DNA of 39,922 nucleotides, taken from the NCBI GenBank assembly GCA_028699915.1, contig JAQVTR010000012.1:1-39922 (forward strand). The letters run 5' to 3'. Made by a program: the position numbers and the translations under genes. The DNA is from Fidelibacterota bacterium (lineage in GTDB: Bacteria; Fidelibacterota; Fidelibacteria; Fidelibacterales; Fidelibacteraceae). Under the pieces are notes generated by a model, which saw nothing but the letters and a program-made list of their open reading frames with translations, was not told the DNA's origin and made no database searches. Below, one piece after another: positions 29,432 to 38,632 of this stretch (positions are counted from its first letter, which is position 1; each line of letters starts with the position of its first letter).

Positions 29432-30444
29432 AAAAACTGACAATCATGTTAACAGTCATTTTGACTGTTATCGCCTTCAGCGGCTGTGACTGGTTCAAGC
29501 CCCCTTACACGCCGCCGACAGGAGCGGATGCCAACGTTGCCGTATATGTCCTGAATTCCGGATCAACGAGTATCTCGGTCATTGATCTTGAAGAAGATTC
29601 CGTATATAACAACGTTGCCACCGTGGGTACCTGGCCAAACCAGCTTGTTTTTCACGACGGGAAACTGTATTGTGTGAACTCGGGTTCGAACAATATCACC
29701 ATTTATGATGTATCCACCTGGGAAGCCGAAACGCCCATAGCGCTGGGAATCGGCCATAATCCGATGAATATGGTCATTTATGATGATGCTACTGCCTATG
29801 TAAGCTGCTCGGTATCTAACAAGGTCTTGAAGATCGACCTGGACAGCAAGACCGTAGTCCGTGAAATGAAAGCCGGAGTCGGTTGCACGGGTATTGCCAT
29901 AGCCAATGCCAAGGTTTACGCGGCCAATACCGGTTACATTTCCTGGGATCAGCCCTACATGACCGGTACCGTGACGGTTTTCAATGCGGTCAACGGCGAT
30001 TCGATCAAGACCATTGAAGTCGCAACCAACCCGCAGGCGATCGGCGTTGCCGGCGACGGAAAACTCCATGTCGCAGCCGCCGGGAACTGGTTTGATATTC
30101 CGGGTGCAATTTCCGTAATTGATCCCGAAACCGACGCTGTTTCAGCCACCTATCCCGTGGGCAGCACCCCCGGAAGTATCGCGATTGATGAAGTGAATAA
30201 CGTCGCTTACTGCGGCATCTGGGGTGCCGGCGCGCTGGCGTACAATACCGCGACCGGAACCGTTGTCGACGAGGTTTTTGCCGGTCATGGCGGATCCGGG
30301 GTCCTCTCATTTGACGGGATCTGGATCTCCGACTGGGATGCCGACATGGTGTACAAGTACAACAGCGAAGGTACTGCCGTTGATTCTTTCCTGGTAGGTG
30401 ATTCCCCGTCTGCGCTTGCTTTCCGAAACGAACCCCAGGAATAA
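29428..30444 (+). CDS. YncE/BtuG-like beta-propeller lipoprotein
   Basis: A 338-residue lipoprotein with Cys20 at the end of AFSGC. The mature part is a YVTN/YncE-type beta-propeller of about seven blades, seen as repeats such as VYVLNSGSTSISVIDLEED, LYCVNSGSNNITIYDVST and KVYAANTGYISWDQ. In Bacteroides, BtuG is a surface propeller lipoprotein that binds cobalamin very tightly and sits on BtuB. Its place directly after two BtuB-like receptors and before a BtuF-like protein fits that role. It could instead serve another TonB ligand, such as a metal chelate. It starts within the stop of the second receptor gene. Confidence 0.78.
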   Translation: MKKLTIMLTVILTVIAFSGCDWFKPPYTPPTGADANVAVYVLNSGSTSISVIDLEEDSVYNNVATVGTWPNQLVFHDGKLYCVNSGSNNITIYDVSTWEAETPIALGIGHNPMNMVIYDDATAYVSCSVSNKVLKIDLDSKTVVREMKAGVGCTGIAIANAKVYAANTGYISWDQPYMTGTVTVFNAVNGDSIKTIEVATNPQAIGVAGDGKLHVAAAGNWFDIPGAISVIDPETDAVSATYPVGSTPGSIAIDEVNNVAYCGIWGAGALAYNTATGTVVDEVFAGHGGSGVLSFDGIWISDWDADMVYKYNSEGTAVDSFLVGDSPSALAFRNEPQE

Positions 30445-30451
30445 TGCATTG

Positions 30452-30498
30452 TTTATCTTATCGGAGGGGCCCTTATACGACTCCTCCGATAAGATAAA
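30452..30498 (+). promoter_or_regulatory. Long perfect hairpin before the BtuF-like gene
   Basis: TTTATCTTATCGGAGG (30452-30467) is perfectly complementary to CCTCCGATAAGATAAA (30483-30498) with a 15-base loop. It fills most of the only sizeable gap inside the operon. No T tract follows, so it is not a standard terminator. The right arm contains CCTCC, which could also pair with the GGAGG ribosome-binding site at 30501-30505. Possible roles are message stability, partial attenuation or translation control of the downstream gene. Confidence 0.6.
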
Positions 30499-30514
30499 AT
30501 GGAGGATTAGAACC

Positions 30515-31513
30515 ATGTTAAAAAATAAAAGATTTCCCGTTTCCGTCCTTTTTCTGATATTACTGCTGATGCTGACCGCCTGTGCTCCTTCCGGACTGCG
30601 TATTGTTTCCCTGTCCCCGAGTCAGACTGAGATTGTCTACAATCTGGGGCTGGAAGACAAACTGGTCGGATGGTCGCGTTACGATTGCTATCCGCCCGAA
30701 GTACAGGAACGGAAGGGCTGGTTGCCTTACGATGAATACGAATTTGTATCGAATGAAGACGAACTCAGTAAGGACGTTGCCGTTGTCAGCAATTTTACAA
30801 GTATCAATTATGAACTGATAAAACTTCTGGATCCCACTCTGATTTTGGCGATCGAGCCCATTCAGAAGCCGTTTGCGGACTCACTGAAAGCGCTCGGGTT
30901 CAATGTGCTTTATTATCATCCGGTGACCTTACAGGATGTATGGGATATGATCAACGATATCGGCGAGAAGGCCGGTGTCGGGATGCGTGCAAAACGCCTG
31001 ACCGCAAAAGCACAAAAAGAGATCGCTGAGATCAGAGCTGTCACGGAGAAACTTCCCAGGATCAAAGTGTACTTTGAAATCAACCACATGGGACCTTATG
31101 TGCTGGGCTCCGGTTCTCCCATGGACCAGCTGCTTGAGATTGCCGGCGGCGTTAATATCTTCAATGATACGAAAGGCATCGCATTCAAAGCCGAACTGAG
31201 CGATATTATCGAACGCGATCCGGATGTGATCCTGACCCCGCTCTGGCCGCACGCCGGAACATACGAGGTTACTACCATCAGCGAGATCGTAACGCGTCCG
31301 GGTTTTGAGAACATAAGCGCGGTAAAGAATGACCGGGTTTATCATTACGATTCAAGCCTTTTGAAGTGTCCCAGCCTGCGACAGGTAACTGCAGCCAAAA
31401 AGATGGCGTACCTGCTGCACCCCTATTATTTTAAAAACCCGGATAATTCCGTTTCTCCCTGGGAACTGGGAAAAATCGATGCCACATATCCTCCTGAAAA
31501 ATCACCGAAATAA
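30515..31513 (+). CDS. btuF: BtuF-like class III periplasmic binding protein (lipoprotein)
   Basis: A 332-residue lipoprotein (Cys23 in LMLTAC). It has the two-lobed fold of class III binding proteins for cobalamin and iron chelates: IVSLSPSQTEIVYNLGLED at the first lobe, a DCYPPEV segment as in cobalamin-binding BtuF, and MDQLLEIAGGVNIFNDTKG in the second lobe. ATG at 30515 with GGAGG nine bases upstream is chosen; the frame extends further up but without a signal peptide there. The cognate BtuC permease and BtuD ATPase are not in the window, so they are elsewhere or the protein hands its ligand to another transporter. Confidence 0.8.
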   Translation: MLKNKRFPVSVLFLILLLMLTACAPSGLRIVSLSPSQTEIVYNLGLEDKLVGWSRYDCYPPEVQERKGWLPYDEYEFVSNEDELSKDVAVVSNFTSINYELIKLLDPTLILAIEPIQKPFADSLKALGFNVLYYHPVTLQDVWDMINDIGEKAGVGMRAKRLTAKAQKEIAEIRAVTEKLPRIKVYFEINHMGPYVLGSGSPMDQLLEIAGGVNIFNDTKGIAFKAELSDIIERDPDVILTPLWPHAGTYEVTTISEIVTRPGFENISAVKNDRVYHYDSSLLKCPSLRQVTAAKKMAYLLHPYYFKNPDNSVSPWELGKIDATYPPEKSPK

Positions 31514-31531
31514 CATGTATCGGGAGTCCTC

Positions 31532-32761
31532 ATGAATCACGATTATACGATTAAAGATCAGTCCATGCACCGGGAAGGTCAACAAAAGATCGATTGGGCG
31601 GCCAAATGGATGAAAGTGCTGAACCATCTGGCGGATGAATACCGAAAAGAAGGTGTTTTCAAAGGGAAACGCATTACAATGTGCATTCATTTGGAGGCAA
31701 AAACCGCCTATCTGGCAACGGTGATCAAAAGCTTGGGCGCCGATGTCTGGATCACCAGCAGCAACTCAATGTCCACAAAAGACGATGTCTGCGCCGCCCT
31801 GGTGAAAAACGGCATTCATGTGCATGCCATTCATGCGGCCGATAAAGACGCATACCGGAAATACCTGCATGCCGTCGTCGCCTGCAAACCCCACGTTGTC
31901 ATTGATGACGGCGGCGATATCTGCGAACTTCTGCACACGCATCCCGAATATGCCGAAAATCTGCAGGGTATTTGTGAAGAAACAACCACCGGCGTGCACC
32001 GGCTTAAGCAAAAAGTAAAGGAGAAATCCCTTAAATATCCGGCACTGGCCATCAATGATGCGCAGTCCAAATATCTGTTCGACAACCGCTACGGCACGGG
32101 CCAGTCGACCTGGACCGCCGTTACACATCTGACCAATTTGACGGTTGCGGGCAGAGTGGTGGTTGTGGTCGGTTACGGATGGGTAGGGCGCGGGGTTGCC
32201 GTCCGGGCCGCCGGACTCGGTGCAGAGGTGGTGGTTACCGAGATCAATCCCTGGAAAGCCATGGAAGCCCGACTTGACGGCTTCCGGGTCATGCCCATCG
32301 ATCAGGCGGCAAGCTTGGGTGATTTCTTTGTTACGGCTACCGGTGAAGATGATGTGATTCGTGTAAAACATATTGAGAAAATGAAAAACGGCGCTTTTTT
32401 GTCCAATGCGGGCCATTTTGGTTACGAGATCTCCGTCCCGCAGCTGTACGATGCAGCCAAAAAAGTGGAAACCGTCCGCGAGAATGTCGAAGAGATCACG
32501 CTGAAAAGCGGTAATAAAGTCTATCTGCTTTCCAAGGGCGACATTATCAATATTGCCGGCGGACTGGGGCATCCGGTAGAGATTTTGGATATTTCCTTTT
32601 CCCTGCAGCTTGCATCCATTCATCATGTTCTGATCAGTAATTTCCGGGAGCCCGGCCTCTACCGCGTTCCGGAAGAGATCGATGAAATGGTTATCCGCGA
32701 AAAAATGAAGGCAGAGAACATACAAATCGACGAGGATATCAAAGGAGTGTTAAAACGGTGA
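31532..32761 (+). CDS. ahcY: Adenosylhomocysteinase (S-adenosylhomocysteine hydrolase family)
   Basis: A 409-residue NAD-dependent hydrolase that splits S-adenosylhomocysteine to adenosine and homocysteine. Key residues are in place: His53 in CIHLEAKTA, Asp125/126 in VVIDDGGD, EETTTGVHRL (149-158), Lys180 and Asp184 in SKYLFDN, and the NAD motif GYGWVGRG (214-221). It is the short form without the 40-residue insertion, as in archaea and Thermotoga. One oddity: NAGHFGYEI (292-300) has Gly where the family usually has Asp after HF. An S-inosylhomocysteine hydrolase is a possible alternative in this branch. GGGAG precedes the ATG, and the gene overlaps the nucleoside transporter gene by four bases. 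Confidence 0.9.
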   Translation: MNHDYTIKDQSMHREGQQKIDWAAKWMKVLNHLADEYRKEGVFKGKRITMCIHLEAKTAYLATVIKSLGADVWITSSNSMSTKDDVCAALVKNGIHVHAIHAADKDAYRKYLHAVVACKPHVVIDDGGDICELLHTHPEYAENLQGICEETTTGVHRLKQKVKEKSLKYPALAINDAQSKYLFDNRYGTGQSTWTAVTHLTNLTVAGRVVVVVGYGWVGRGVAVRAAGLGAEVVVTEINPWKAMEARLDGFRVMPIDQAASLGDFFVTATGEDDVIRVKHIEKMKNGAFLSNAGHFGYEISVPQLYDAAKKVETVRENVEEITLKSGNKVYLLSKGDIINIAGGLGHPVEILDISFSLQLASIHHVLISNFREPGLYRVPEEIDEMVIREKMKAENIQIDEDIKGVLKR

Positions 32762-34038
32762 ATTTTACAGGACTATTAGGAATACTGGTGATCCTTCTCC
32801 TCGCATGGGGATTCTCCAAGGACCGCCGTGTGATCAACTGGCACGTTGTGGGATGGGGCATTGGGATACAGACGCTTTTTGCACTGTTCATATTTGTCGT
32901 TCCTGCCGGGTCAAAAGTTTTTCTCTTTATAAATAAAGTTGTGGTGGCTGTGCTTTCCTGTGCTTCCGCAGGTACGGAATTCGTGTTTGGAGCGCTGTCT
33001 ATAGGACCCGGGAAACCGGGATCCCTGGGTTATTTCTTTGCTTTTCAGGCAATGCCTTCCATTATCTTCTTTGCAGCCCTGGTTGGAGTATTGTATTATC
33101 TGGGCATTATGCAGCTGGTCATTAAAGGCTTTGCCTGGGTATTTACCAAACTCATGCGAATCTCCGGCGCAGAATCGCTGAGCGCATCATCGAACATCTT
33201 TGTGGGAGTGGAGTCCTCGCTGATCATTAAGCCCTATCTGGCAACGATGACCAAATCCGAGTTGAACACGGTGCTGACGGTCGGCATGGCAACGGTGGCC
33301 TCCAGTATGCTTGCCGTATACATTATGGTCCTTCAGCATCAGTTTCCCACCATCGCCGGGCACCTGGTCTCCGCCTCGATCATGAACGCCCCGGCAGCTA
33401 TTGTGATCTCCAAACTGCTGTATCCGGAAAAGGAAAACCCCGAAACACTGGGACTCAAGATACAACCGCATTTTGAAAAACAGAGCAGTATGTTCGAAAG
33501 TATTCTGGACAGCGCCCAATCCGGAGTTAAACTGGTCGTGGGCATTGTCGCCATGCTGCTGGCATTCCTGGGATTGGTCGCGTTAATTGACAAGATCATG
33601 GTCCTCCTGGGAATTCCTCTGAACAATCTCTTTAACTCCAATATCGATTTCAGTCTCAAGGGATTATTGGGCTATCTCTTTTTCCCCATGACCTGGCTTA
33701 TCGGAATTCCTTCCCAGGACGTGAGTGTTATCTCGGGAATTATCGGGGAGCGTGTGATCCTTTCGGAAGTAACGGCTTTCCAGGATCTGTCAAAAGTAAT
33801 TGCACAAGGTTTGATCTCACAGCGTTCCGCGGTCATTACGACTTATGCGTTGACCGGATTTGCCCATATAGCGTCGATCGCCGTCTTTGTGGGAGGATAT
33901 GCAGCTCTGGCACCCAAACGCGCCAGGGACCTCTCTACACTGGGTTTCAGAGCACTGCTTGGTGCGACGCTGGCAACACTGCTTACAGCGAGTATTGCGG
34001 GTATTTTTTATCAAAATGCATCCATTCTTGCGATGTAA
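32758..34038 (+). CDS. nupC: Concentrative nucleoside transporter (NupC/CNT family)
   Basis: A 426-residue inner-membrane symporter that brings nucleosides in with Na+ or H+. Family features: an N-terminal triplet of helices, the AMPSIIFFAALVGVLYYLGI segment, the SASSNIFVGVESSLIIKPYL re-entrant region with the GxxE-type nucleoside-binding residues, the SASIMNAPAAIVISKL stretch and the C-terminal ALTGFAHIASIAVFVGG. The start is GTG at 32758 inside the ahcY stop (GTGA overlap), with AAGGAG upstream. Coupling to ahcY suggests handling of adenosine, or of a nucleoside released by the upstream enzymes. Confidence 0.93.
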   Translation: MNFTGLLGILVILLLAWGFSKDRRVINWHVVGWGIGIQTLFALFIFVVPAGSKVFLFINKVVVAVLSCASAGTEFVFGALSIGPGKPGSLGYFFAFQAMPSIIFFAALVGVLYYLGIMQLVIKGFAWVFTKLMRISGAESLSASSNIFVGVESSLIIKPYLATMTKSELNTVLTVGMATVASSMLAVYIMVLQHQFPTIAGHLVSASIMNAPAAIVISKLLYPEKENPETLGLKIQPHFEKQSSMFESILDSAQSGVKLVVGIVAMLLAFLGLVALIDKIMVLLGIPLNNLFNSNIDFSLKGLLGYLFFPMTWLIGIPSQDVSVISGIIGERVILSEVTAFQDLSKVIAQGLISQRSAVITTYALTGFAHIASIAVFVGGYAALAPKRARDLSTLGFRALLGATLATLLTASIAGIFYQNASILAM

Positions 34039-34054
34039 AAAATAAGGAGGAACC

Positions 34055-34963
34055 ATGACGGGTTCAATTCTGCTGGCAATGCTTTCGGGCGTTTGCTTCT
34101 CGGTAATCGGGATCATGATGCGGCTGGGGCAGAATAAAAACGTGGTGCCGCTGCATATCTCTATGTGTATGGGGATCGTCGGTGCCCTGTATTTCGCCTT
34201 CCAGATCAACTGGAAAACCTGGGATGTGCCGCCCTATGTCATTATCATGTCTCTCTGCGGCACGGTCGGGATGATCGCTTCCATGATCTTTAGCAAAATG
34301 TCCTTGAAACGCGGGCCTTTGTCACCTCTGTGGACGGCCACTAACCTTACCTTTATCGTCGTGACCCTCTATGCCGCCCTGATGTTCGGGGAAAAGATCG
34401 CACTGATGCAGGGACTGGCTCTGGCCTTTGGCATTATCTGCGTGATATTTGCCGCCAATCTGGGCGATCAGCCCAAGGACGCCGAAAGCGGCGGGAAAGG
34501 CATGCGCACACGCCTGGAATACGCTTTTCTGCTGTTTCTGGTCCTTCTGGGCAACAGTTTTTCTTTTTTGGTCATAAAGGACCTGGGGACCCGAATGATG
34601 CCCGGAAGCGAAATACCCTATATCGCCGTTTACCGCTCGCACATGTATTTTTTTATGTACGCCAGCATGGCCCTGGCCTCCTTCCTGATCGTCAAATTCA
34701 TCGACAAGAGCAAGCCGGTATCCTACAAATGGGTCTGGGGACTGGGATCCCTGGCTGCGGCAGGATCCATCAGCGGTATGCTGATGCTGAGTTCCGTGGT
34801 GGATAAACTTCCGGCTTCGGTAGTGTTTACGCTAAATTCCATCTGCTGTATTTTGGTCGCCTGTATTGTCTCGGTAATCGCTTTCCGCGAAAAGATCAAA
34901 GCCGCCTGGTGGGGAACGATTGCATTTGGCCTGATAGCGGTGATACTGGCAAATATTGTGTAA
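34055..34963 (+). CDS. DMT/EamA-type transporter
   Basis: A 302-residue inner-membrane protein with about ten hydrophobic segments arranged as two five-helix halves, as in the drug/metabolite transporter superfamily. Short charged loops and a longer cytoplasmic loop near residues 138-155 (QPKDAESGGKG) separate the halves. Members export or import small metabolites; the substrate cannot be inferred from motifs. AAGGAGG lies just upstream of the ATG, 16 bases after nupC, so it is the last gene of the GntR-type operon. Confidence 0.8.
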   Translation: MTGSILLAMLSGVCFSVIGIMMRLGQNKNVVPLHISMCMGIVGALYFAFQINWKTWDVPPYVIIMSLCGTVGMIASMIFSKMSLKRGPLSPLWTATNLTFIVVTLYAALMFGEKIALMQGLALAFGIICVIFAANLGDQPKDAESGGKGMRTRLEYAFLLFLVLLGNSFSFLVIKDLGTRMMPGSEIPYIAVYRSHMYFFMYASMALASFLIVKFIDKSKPVSYKWVWGLGSLAAAGSISGMLMLSSVVDKLPASVVFTLNSICCILVACIVSVIAFREKIKAAWWGTIAFGLIAVILANIV

Positions 34964-35039
34964 GAATAAATAGAATAATTTTAGAGATCAATGTCGTTGT
35001 CTTGTTGGATAGAACGCAAAAGACAGGGGTAAATTTGTA

Positions 35040-35060
35040 TTGCTGATGATTTTTCAGCAA
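35040..35060. terminator. Weak hairpin between convergent operons
   Basis: TTGCTGA (35040-35046) and TCAGCAA (35054-35060) form a seven-pair stem with a T-rich loop; the right arm includes the stop codon of the minus-strand dehydrogenase gene. It lies between two converging operons. No long T run follows on either strand, so termination strength is doubtful. Confidence 0.3.
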
Positions 35061-36448
35061 ACCTTCCCCGGATTCAGGATGCCCTTCGGATCAAAGACTT
35101 TTTTGATGCCGCGCAGCAGGTTCATGTAGGTTTCCCCGTTCATGCGTTGCAGATATTCTTTTTTTGCATATCCGATGCCGTGTTCGCCGGATACATGGCC
35201 GCCCAGTTCGGCGCCCTTGGCATAAAACAGGTCAAATGCCTTGCTGAGCTTTTCCTGAAAAATATTTTCCGGGAGCTCGTCTTTCAGGACATAGACGTGC
35301 AGGTTGCCGTCACCGGCATGGCCGAAACTGGCAATGCGCACACCCAAATCCTTTTCAATTGCCTTGGTATAATTGATAAAATCCGCAACATGGTCCCGCG
35401 GGACCACTACATCGCATTCGTCCATTTCGCTGGTGGAAGCCTTGATCGCTTCAAGAAATGCACCCCGGGCGGACCAGATGGATTCATTCCGTTCTGCGGT
35501 ATCGGAGATAAAGACATCCAGCGCACCGGCTTTCAGGCAGACATGGGCAACCTGTTCATAGATATTTTCCACGTCCGGTTTGCTGTTGCCGTCAAAGGTC
35601 AGAAGCAGGTAAGCGTCCGAGCTGCTGTCCGGAAAACGCTTTCCCAGATAGTTCTCGGCGGAAAGAATGACATTGCGTTCCATGTATTCGATGGCAGTAG
35701 GAATGAATTTGGAGCGAATAATGACCGGCACGGCGGAGATGGCCGTCTCGATGTCGGGGAAAGGAACCAGCAGGGAGATCGCTACCCTGGGGAGGGGAAG
35801 AAGCTTTAGGACCGCCTTGCTAATGATGCCCAGCGTACCTTCCGAACCGACGATCAGGTCTTTCAGGCTGTAGCCGGAACTGTCCTTGACGATCTTGCCG
35901 CCGACGGTGATCATTTCTCCGTTGGGCAACACTACATCCAGTGAACGGACATAATCACGGGTTACTCCGTATTTTACGGCGCGCATTCCTCCGGCATTCG
36001 TGGAAATATTCCCGCCGATCGAGGCGCTTTTTTCACCGGGGTCCGGCGGGTAGAACAAATCGCGTGCCTCCACGTATTTGGATATTTCCATCAGCAGCAC
36101 GCCCGGCTCCACGGTCAAAGTCAGATTTGCCTCATCAAGCTCCAGAATGCGGTTCATGCGTTCCGTTGACAGCATGATCCCTTTGTGAATGGCTATGGCG
36201 GCACCCACGAGTCCTGTACCCTGTCCCCGCGGGGTTACGGGAATATTATGCTCATAAGCATAGCGCATCACGGCTGCAACCTGCTCCGCATTTTCCGGCA
36301 GCACAACAACATCGGGAAAAGAACGGATGCCGGCGAGTTCGTCACGGCTGTAATCTTCGTGGATCGCCTCGCCGTACAGCACATTCTCCGTGCCGCAGAT
36401 CGCAAGCAGCGCTTCGATATCCGTTTGTGTCACTTGTTTATAGTTCAT
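35054..36448 (-). CDS. FAD-linked dehydrogenase (GlcD/LctD type)
   Basis: A 464-residue flavoprotein of the FAD-binding type 4 (VAO) family, which oxidises 2-hydroxy acids such as lactate or glycolate. The FAD domain has [32 protein letters not shown] and [13 protein letters not shown]. The C-terminal cap has the HAGDGNLH metal/substrate motif and [14 protein letters not shown], ending [13 protein letters not shown]. Five bases after etfA on the same strand, it matches the lctBCD order of electron-confurcating lactate dehydrogenase, where Etf lets NAD+ accept electrons from lactate using reduced ferredoxin. Another 2-hydroxy acid is possible. Confidence 0.9.
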   Translation of the reverse strand: MNYKQVTQTDIEALLAICGTENVLYGEAIHEDYSRDELAGIRSFPDVVVLPENAEQVAAVMRYAYEHNIPVTPRGQGTGLVGAAIAIHKGIMLSTERMNRILELDEANLTLTVEPGVLLMEISKYVEARDLFYPPDPGEKSASIGGNISTNAGGMRAVKYGVTRDYVRSLDVVLPNGEMITVGGKIVKDSSGYSLKDLIVGSEGTLGIISKAVLKLLPLPRVAISLLVPFPDIETAISAVPVIIRSKFIPTAIEYMERNVILSAENYLGKRFPDSSSDAYLLLTFDGNSKPDVENIYEQVAHVCLKAGALDVFISDTAERNESIWSARGAFLEAIKASTSEMDECDVVVPRDHVADFINYTKAIEKDLGVRIASFGHAGDGNLHVYVLKDELPENIFQEKLSKAFDLFYAKGAELGGHVSGEHGIGYAKKEYLQRMNGETYMNLLRGIKKVFDPKGILNPGKVC

Positions 36449-36453
36449 GGCAT

Positions 36454-37653
36454 TTACCTGTTATTTGTTTTAAGCGCCCTGAGCTTTCCGATCATTTCCG
36501 GAAGGATCTCGTAAATATCCCCGATCACCGCATAATGGGCAACACTGAAGATCTGCGCTTTCGGGTCTTTGTTGATGGCGATCACCGTATCTGCATTGTT
36601 CATGCCGGCGACGAACTGAATCGCTCCGGATACACCGCAGGTGATAATGAGCTTGGGCTTGACGGTCCTGCCGCTGAGTCCGATCTGCAGACGCGGATCC
36701 GCCCAGCCGGCTTCGATCAGCGGACGGGTGACGGCCACCATGCCCCCCAGGAGATCGGCAAGCTCGTAAGCTATAGAAAGGTCATCTTCTTTTTTAAATG
36801 CACGTCCGGCAACGACGATCACGTCCGCATCCTCGATGCTTTTGACCTTTTCCTTCTTTTTGACCTCAAGGACCTTAATACGAGAGGCCAGTTTATCGCT
36901 GCCGATATCCAGATATTCGGGTTTTCCGGAGGCGTCGTCCTGCCGTTCGGGCGCATCAAAGATCTTATAGCGCACCGTGGCGAACTGCGGACGATGGTTG
37001 GGTGTATGAATATGTGCCATGATGTTGCCGCCGTATGCAGGACGGATCTGGTCGAGGTCCGTATTTTTCTGCACATCCAGCATGGTACAGTCGGCCGTGA
37101 GACCGGTGCGGAAACGTGCGGCGACCCTTGGGGCCAGAGAGCGTCCGACCGTTGTGCCGCCGACCAGTACGATGGATGGCTTGATACGATTGATAAAATC
37201 TTCAAAAACAGCGGTATAGGGTTCGATGCGGAAATGAAGCAGTTCCGGTTTATCGTAAAGGTAGACGCCGTCGGCGCCGTAGTGCAGGAGCTCCTCCGCC
37301 ATGCTCCCGACCTTGCTGCCCATCAGCAGGCAATACACCGGATGACCGATCTTGGCCGCCATTTCGCGTGCCTTGCCGATCAGCTCGAAACTGACGGGGT
37401 GAATGGAATCTTCAATATGATCAATATAAACGGCAATGCCGCGCCATTTGCTTTTATCGATCTCGGCGACTTTTTCTTCGACAAACTCAAAAACATCCGG
37501 ATAGCGCTTTACGCAGATTTTGCACATGCGGCAACCGGAATTAATGGAGATCTCTTTGCCGTCGGATTCGATTGCGTTAAAGGGACAGACCTTGATGAGT
37601 GCGTCGTGACTTTTTCCTTTTACCGCGTTCTGGTGGACAATGATTTTTGACAT
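36454..37653 (-). CDS. etfA: Electron transfer flavoprotein alpha subunit with N-terminal [4Fe-4S] domain
   Basis: A 399-residue EtfA. The first ~65 residues form a ferredoxin-like extension: Cys23 in CPFNAI plus Cys41, Cys44 and Cys47 in CRMCKIC give one complete [4Fe-4S] site. The next ~180 residues bind EtfB, and the C-terminal FAD domain has the family signature with the [19 protein letters not shown] stretch. The iron-sulfur extension is typical of bifurcating or confurcating Etf proteins such as LctC and CarE, not of the respiratory Etf. It follows etfB by 14 bases. Confidence 0.92.
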   Translation of the reverse strand: MSKIIVHQNAVKGKSHDALIKVCPFNAIESDGKEISINSGCRMCKICVKRYPDVFEFVEEKVAEIDKSKWRGIAVYIDHIEDSIHPVSFELIGKAREMAAKIGHPVYCLLMGSKVGSMAEELLHYGADGVYLYDKPELLHFRIEPYTAVFEDFINRIKPSIVLVGGTTVGRSLAPRVAARFRTGLTADCTMLDVQKNTDLDQIRPAYGGNIMAHIHTPNHRPQFATVRYKIFDAPERQDDASGKPEYLDIGSDKLASRIKVLEVKKKEKVKSIEDADVIVVAGRAFKKEDDLSIAYELADLLGGMVAVTRPLIEAGWADPRLQIGLSGRTVKPKLIITCGVSGAIQFVAGMNNADTVIAINKDPKAQIFSVAHYAVIGDIYEILPEMIGKLRALKTNNR

Positions 37654-37667
37654 GGTAGCGGATCAAC

Positions 37668-38456
37668 CTATATAAATTTCAGTTCGTGGAGTTTTTCGGC
37701 CAGACGCTGTCCCAGCTCCTCACCCTTGCCTTCCCAGCGTTCGCTGGTGGTTTTGGCGGGCGGCGGAAAGATCTTCAGCACCTGCGTCGGCGAGCCCTTC
37801 AGTCCGTAATGGGATTCGTCTTTATCTTCAAGATCGTTGAAAGTAATATAATGCACCGGCCGGTCGGCGGTTTTCAATTTTAGCTTGAATGAGGGGAGGC
37901 GCGGCTGATAAATGTCCTTTTCCACCGTGATCAGGCAGGGGAGGAGGACCTCCTGGATTTCCACGGATTCCGCCATGTTCATCTCGACGGTAATGGATTT
38001 TTCATTGAGCTCCAGAATGCGCAGCACGTTTGCCACATGCGGGATCTGCAGATATTCGGCGATCTCCGGACCGACCTGGGCGGTGTCGCCGTCGGTGGTC
38101 ATTTTGCCGGTAATGATCAGATCGCTGTGACCCAGACTGCGGATGCCCTGAGAGAGGGCATAAGATGTCGCCAGCACATCCGCGCCGGCGAATTTTCGGT
38201 CCGTCAGCAGATAACCCTCGTCCGCACCCATCATGTAGGCTTCGCGGATCACCGCTTCCGCTTGCGGCGGGCCCATGCTGATCACACGCAGCCCGGCATT
38301 TTTATCCGACTTGATCCTCAGGGCGGTTTCCAGGGCGTACAGATCGTAGGGATTCATCTTGGAATCAATACCTTCGCGTTTTAAAACGCCGGTTTTTTCG
38401 TCGATCTCGACCTCTGAAGTTCCCGGGACCTGTTTAATACACACCGTAATATTCAT
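37668..38456 (-). CDS. etfB: Electron transfer flavoprotein beta subunit
   Basis: A 262-residue EtfB. It begins MNITVCIKQVPG and carries MGPPQAEAVIREAYMMGADE and GKMTTDGDTAQVGPEIAEYL, the stretches that bind the bifurcating FAD in anaerobic Etf proteins. I place the start at ATG 38456, with GAGGAA upstream, rather than six codons earlier. It is the first gene of the etfB-etfA-dehydrogenase operon. The AT-rich region 38457-38632 contains a TATAAT on this strand (38490-38485) that may be its -10 box, without a clear -35 partner. Confidence 0.93.
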   Translation of the reverse strand: MNITVCIKQVPGTSEVEIDEKTGVLKREGIDSKMNPYDLYALETALRIKSDKNAGLRVISMGPPQAEAVIREAYMMGADEGYLLTDRKFAGADVLATSYALSQGIRSLGHSDLIITGKMTTDGDTAQVGPEIAEYLQIPHVANVLRILELNEKSITVEMNMAESVEIQEVLLPCLITVEKDIYQPRLPSFKLKLKTADRPVHYITFNDLEDKDESHYGLKGSPTQVLKIFPPPAKTTSERWEGKGEELGQRLAEKLHELKFI

Positions 38457-38632
38457 GAAATTCCTCAGTTTCAATTTAATTCGAATTATAATAAAAAGCG
38501 GAACTATTTGCTATAAAAAACCGATAATGTATCCAGAGTATTTATATAAATATAATATTTATGATCATTATTCTTTTCGCAGAAGCGCTGGTTATGGATG
38601 GAACTGCGGAAGAGTAAGTTTTGCAAACAGGC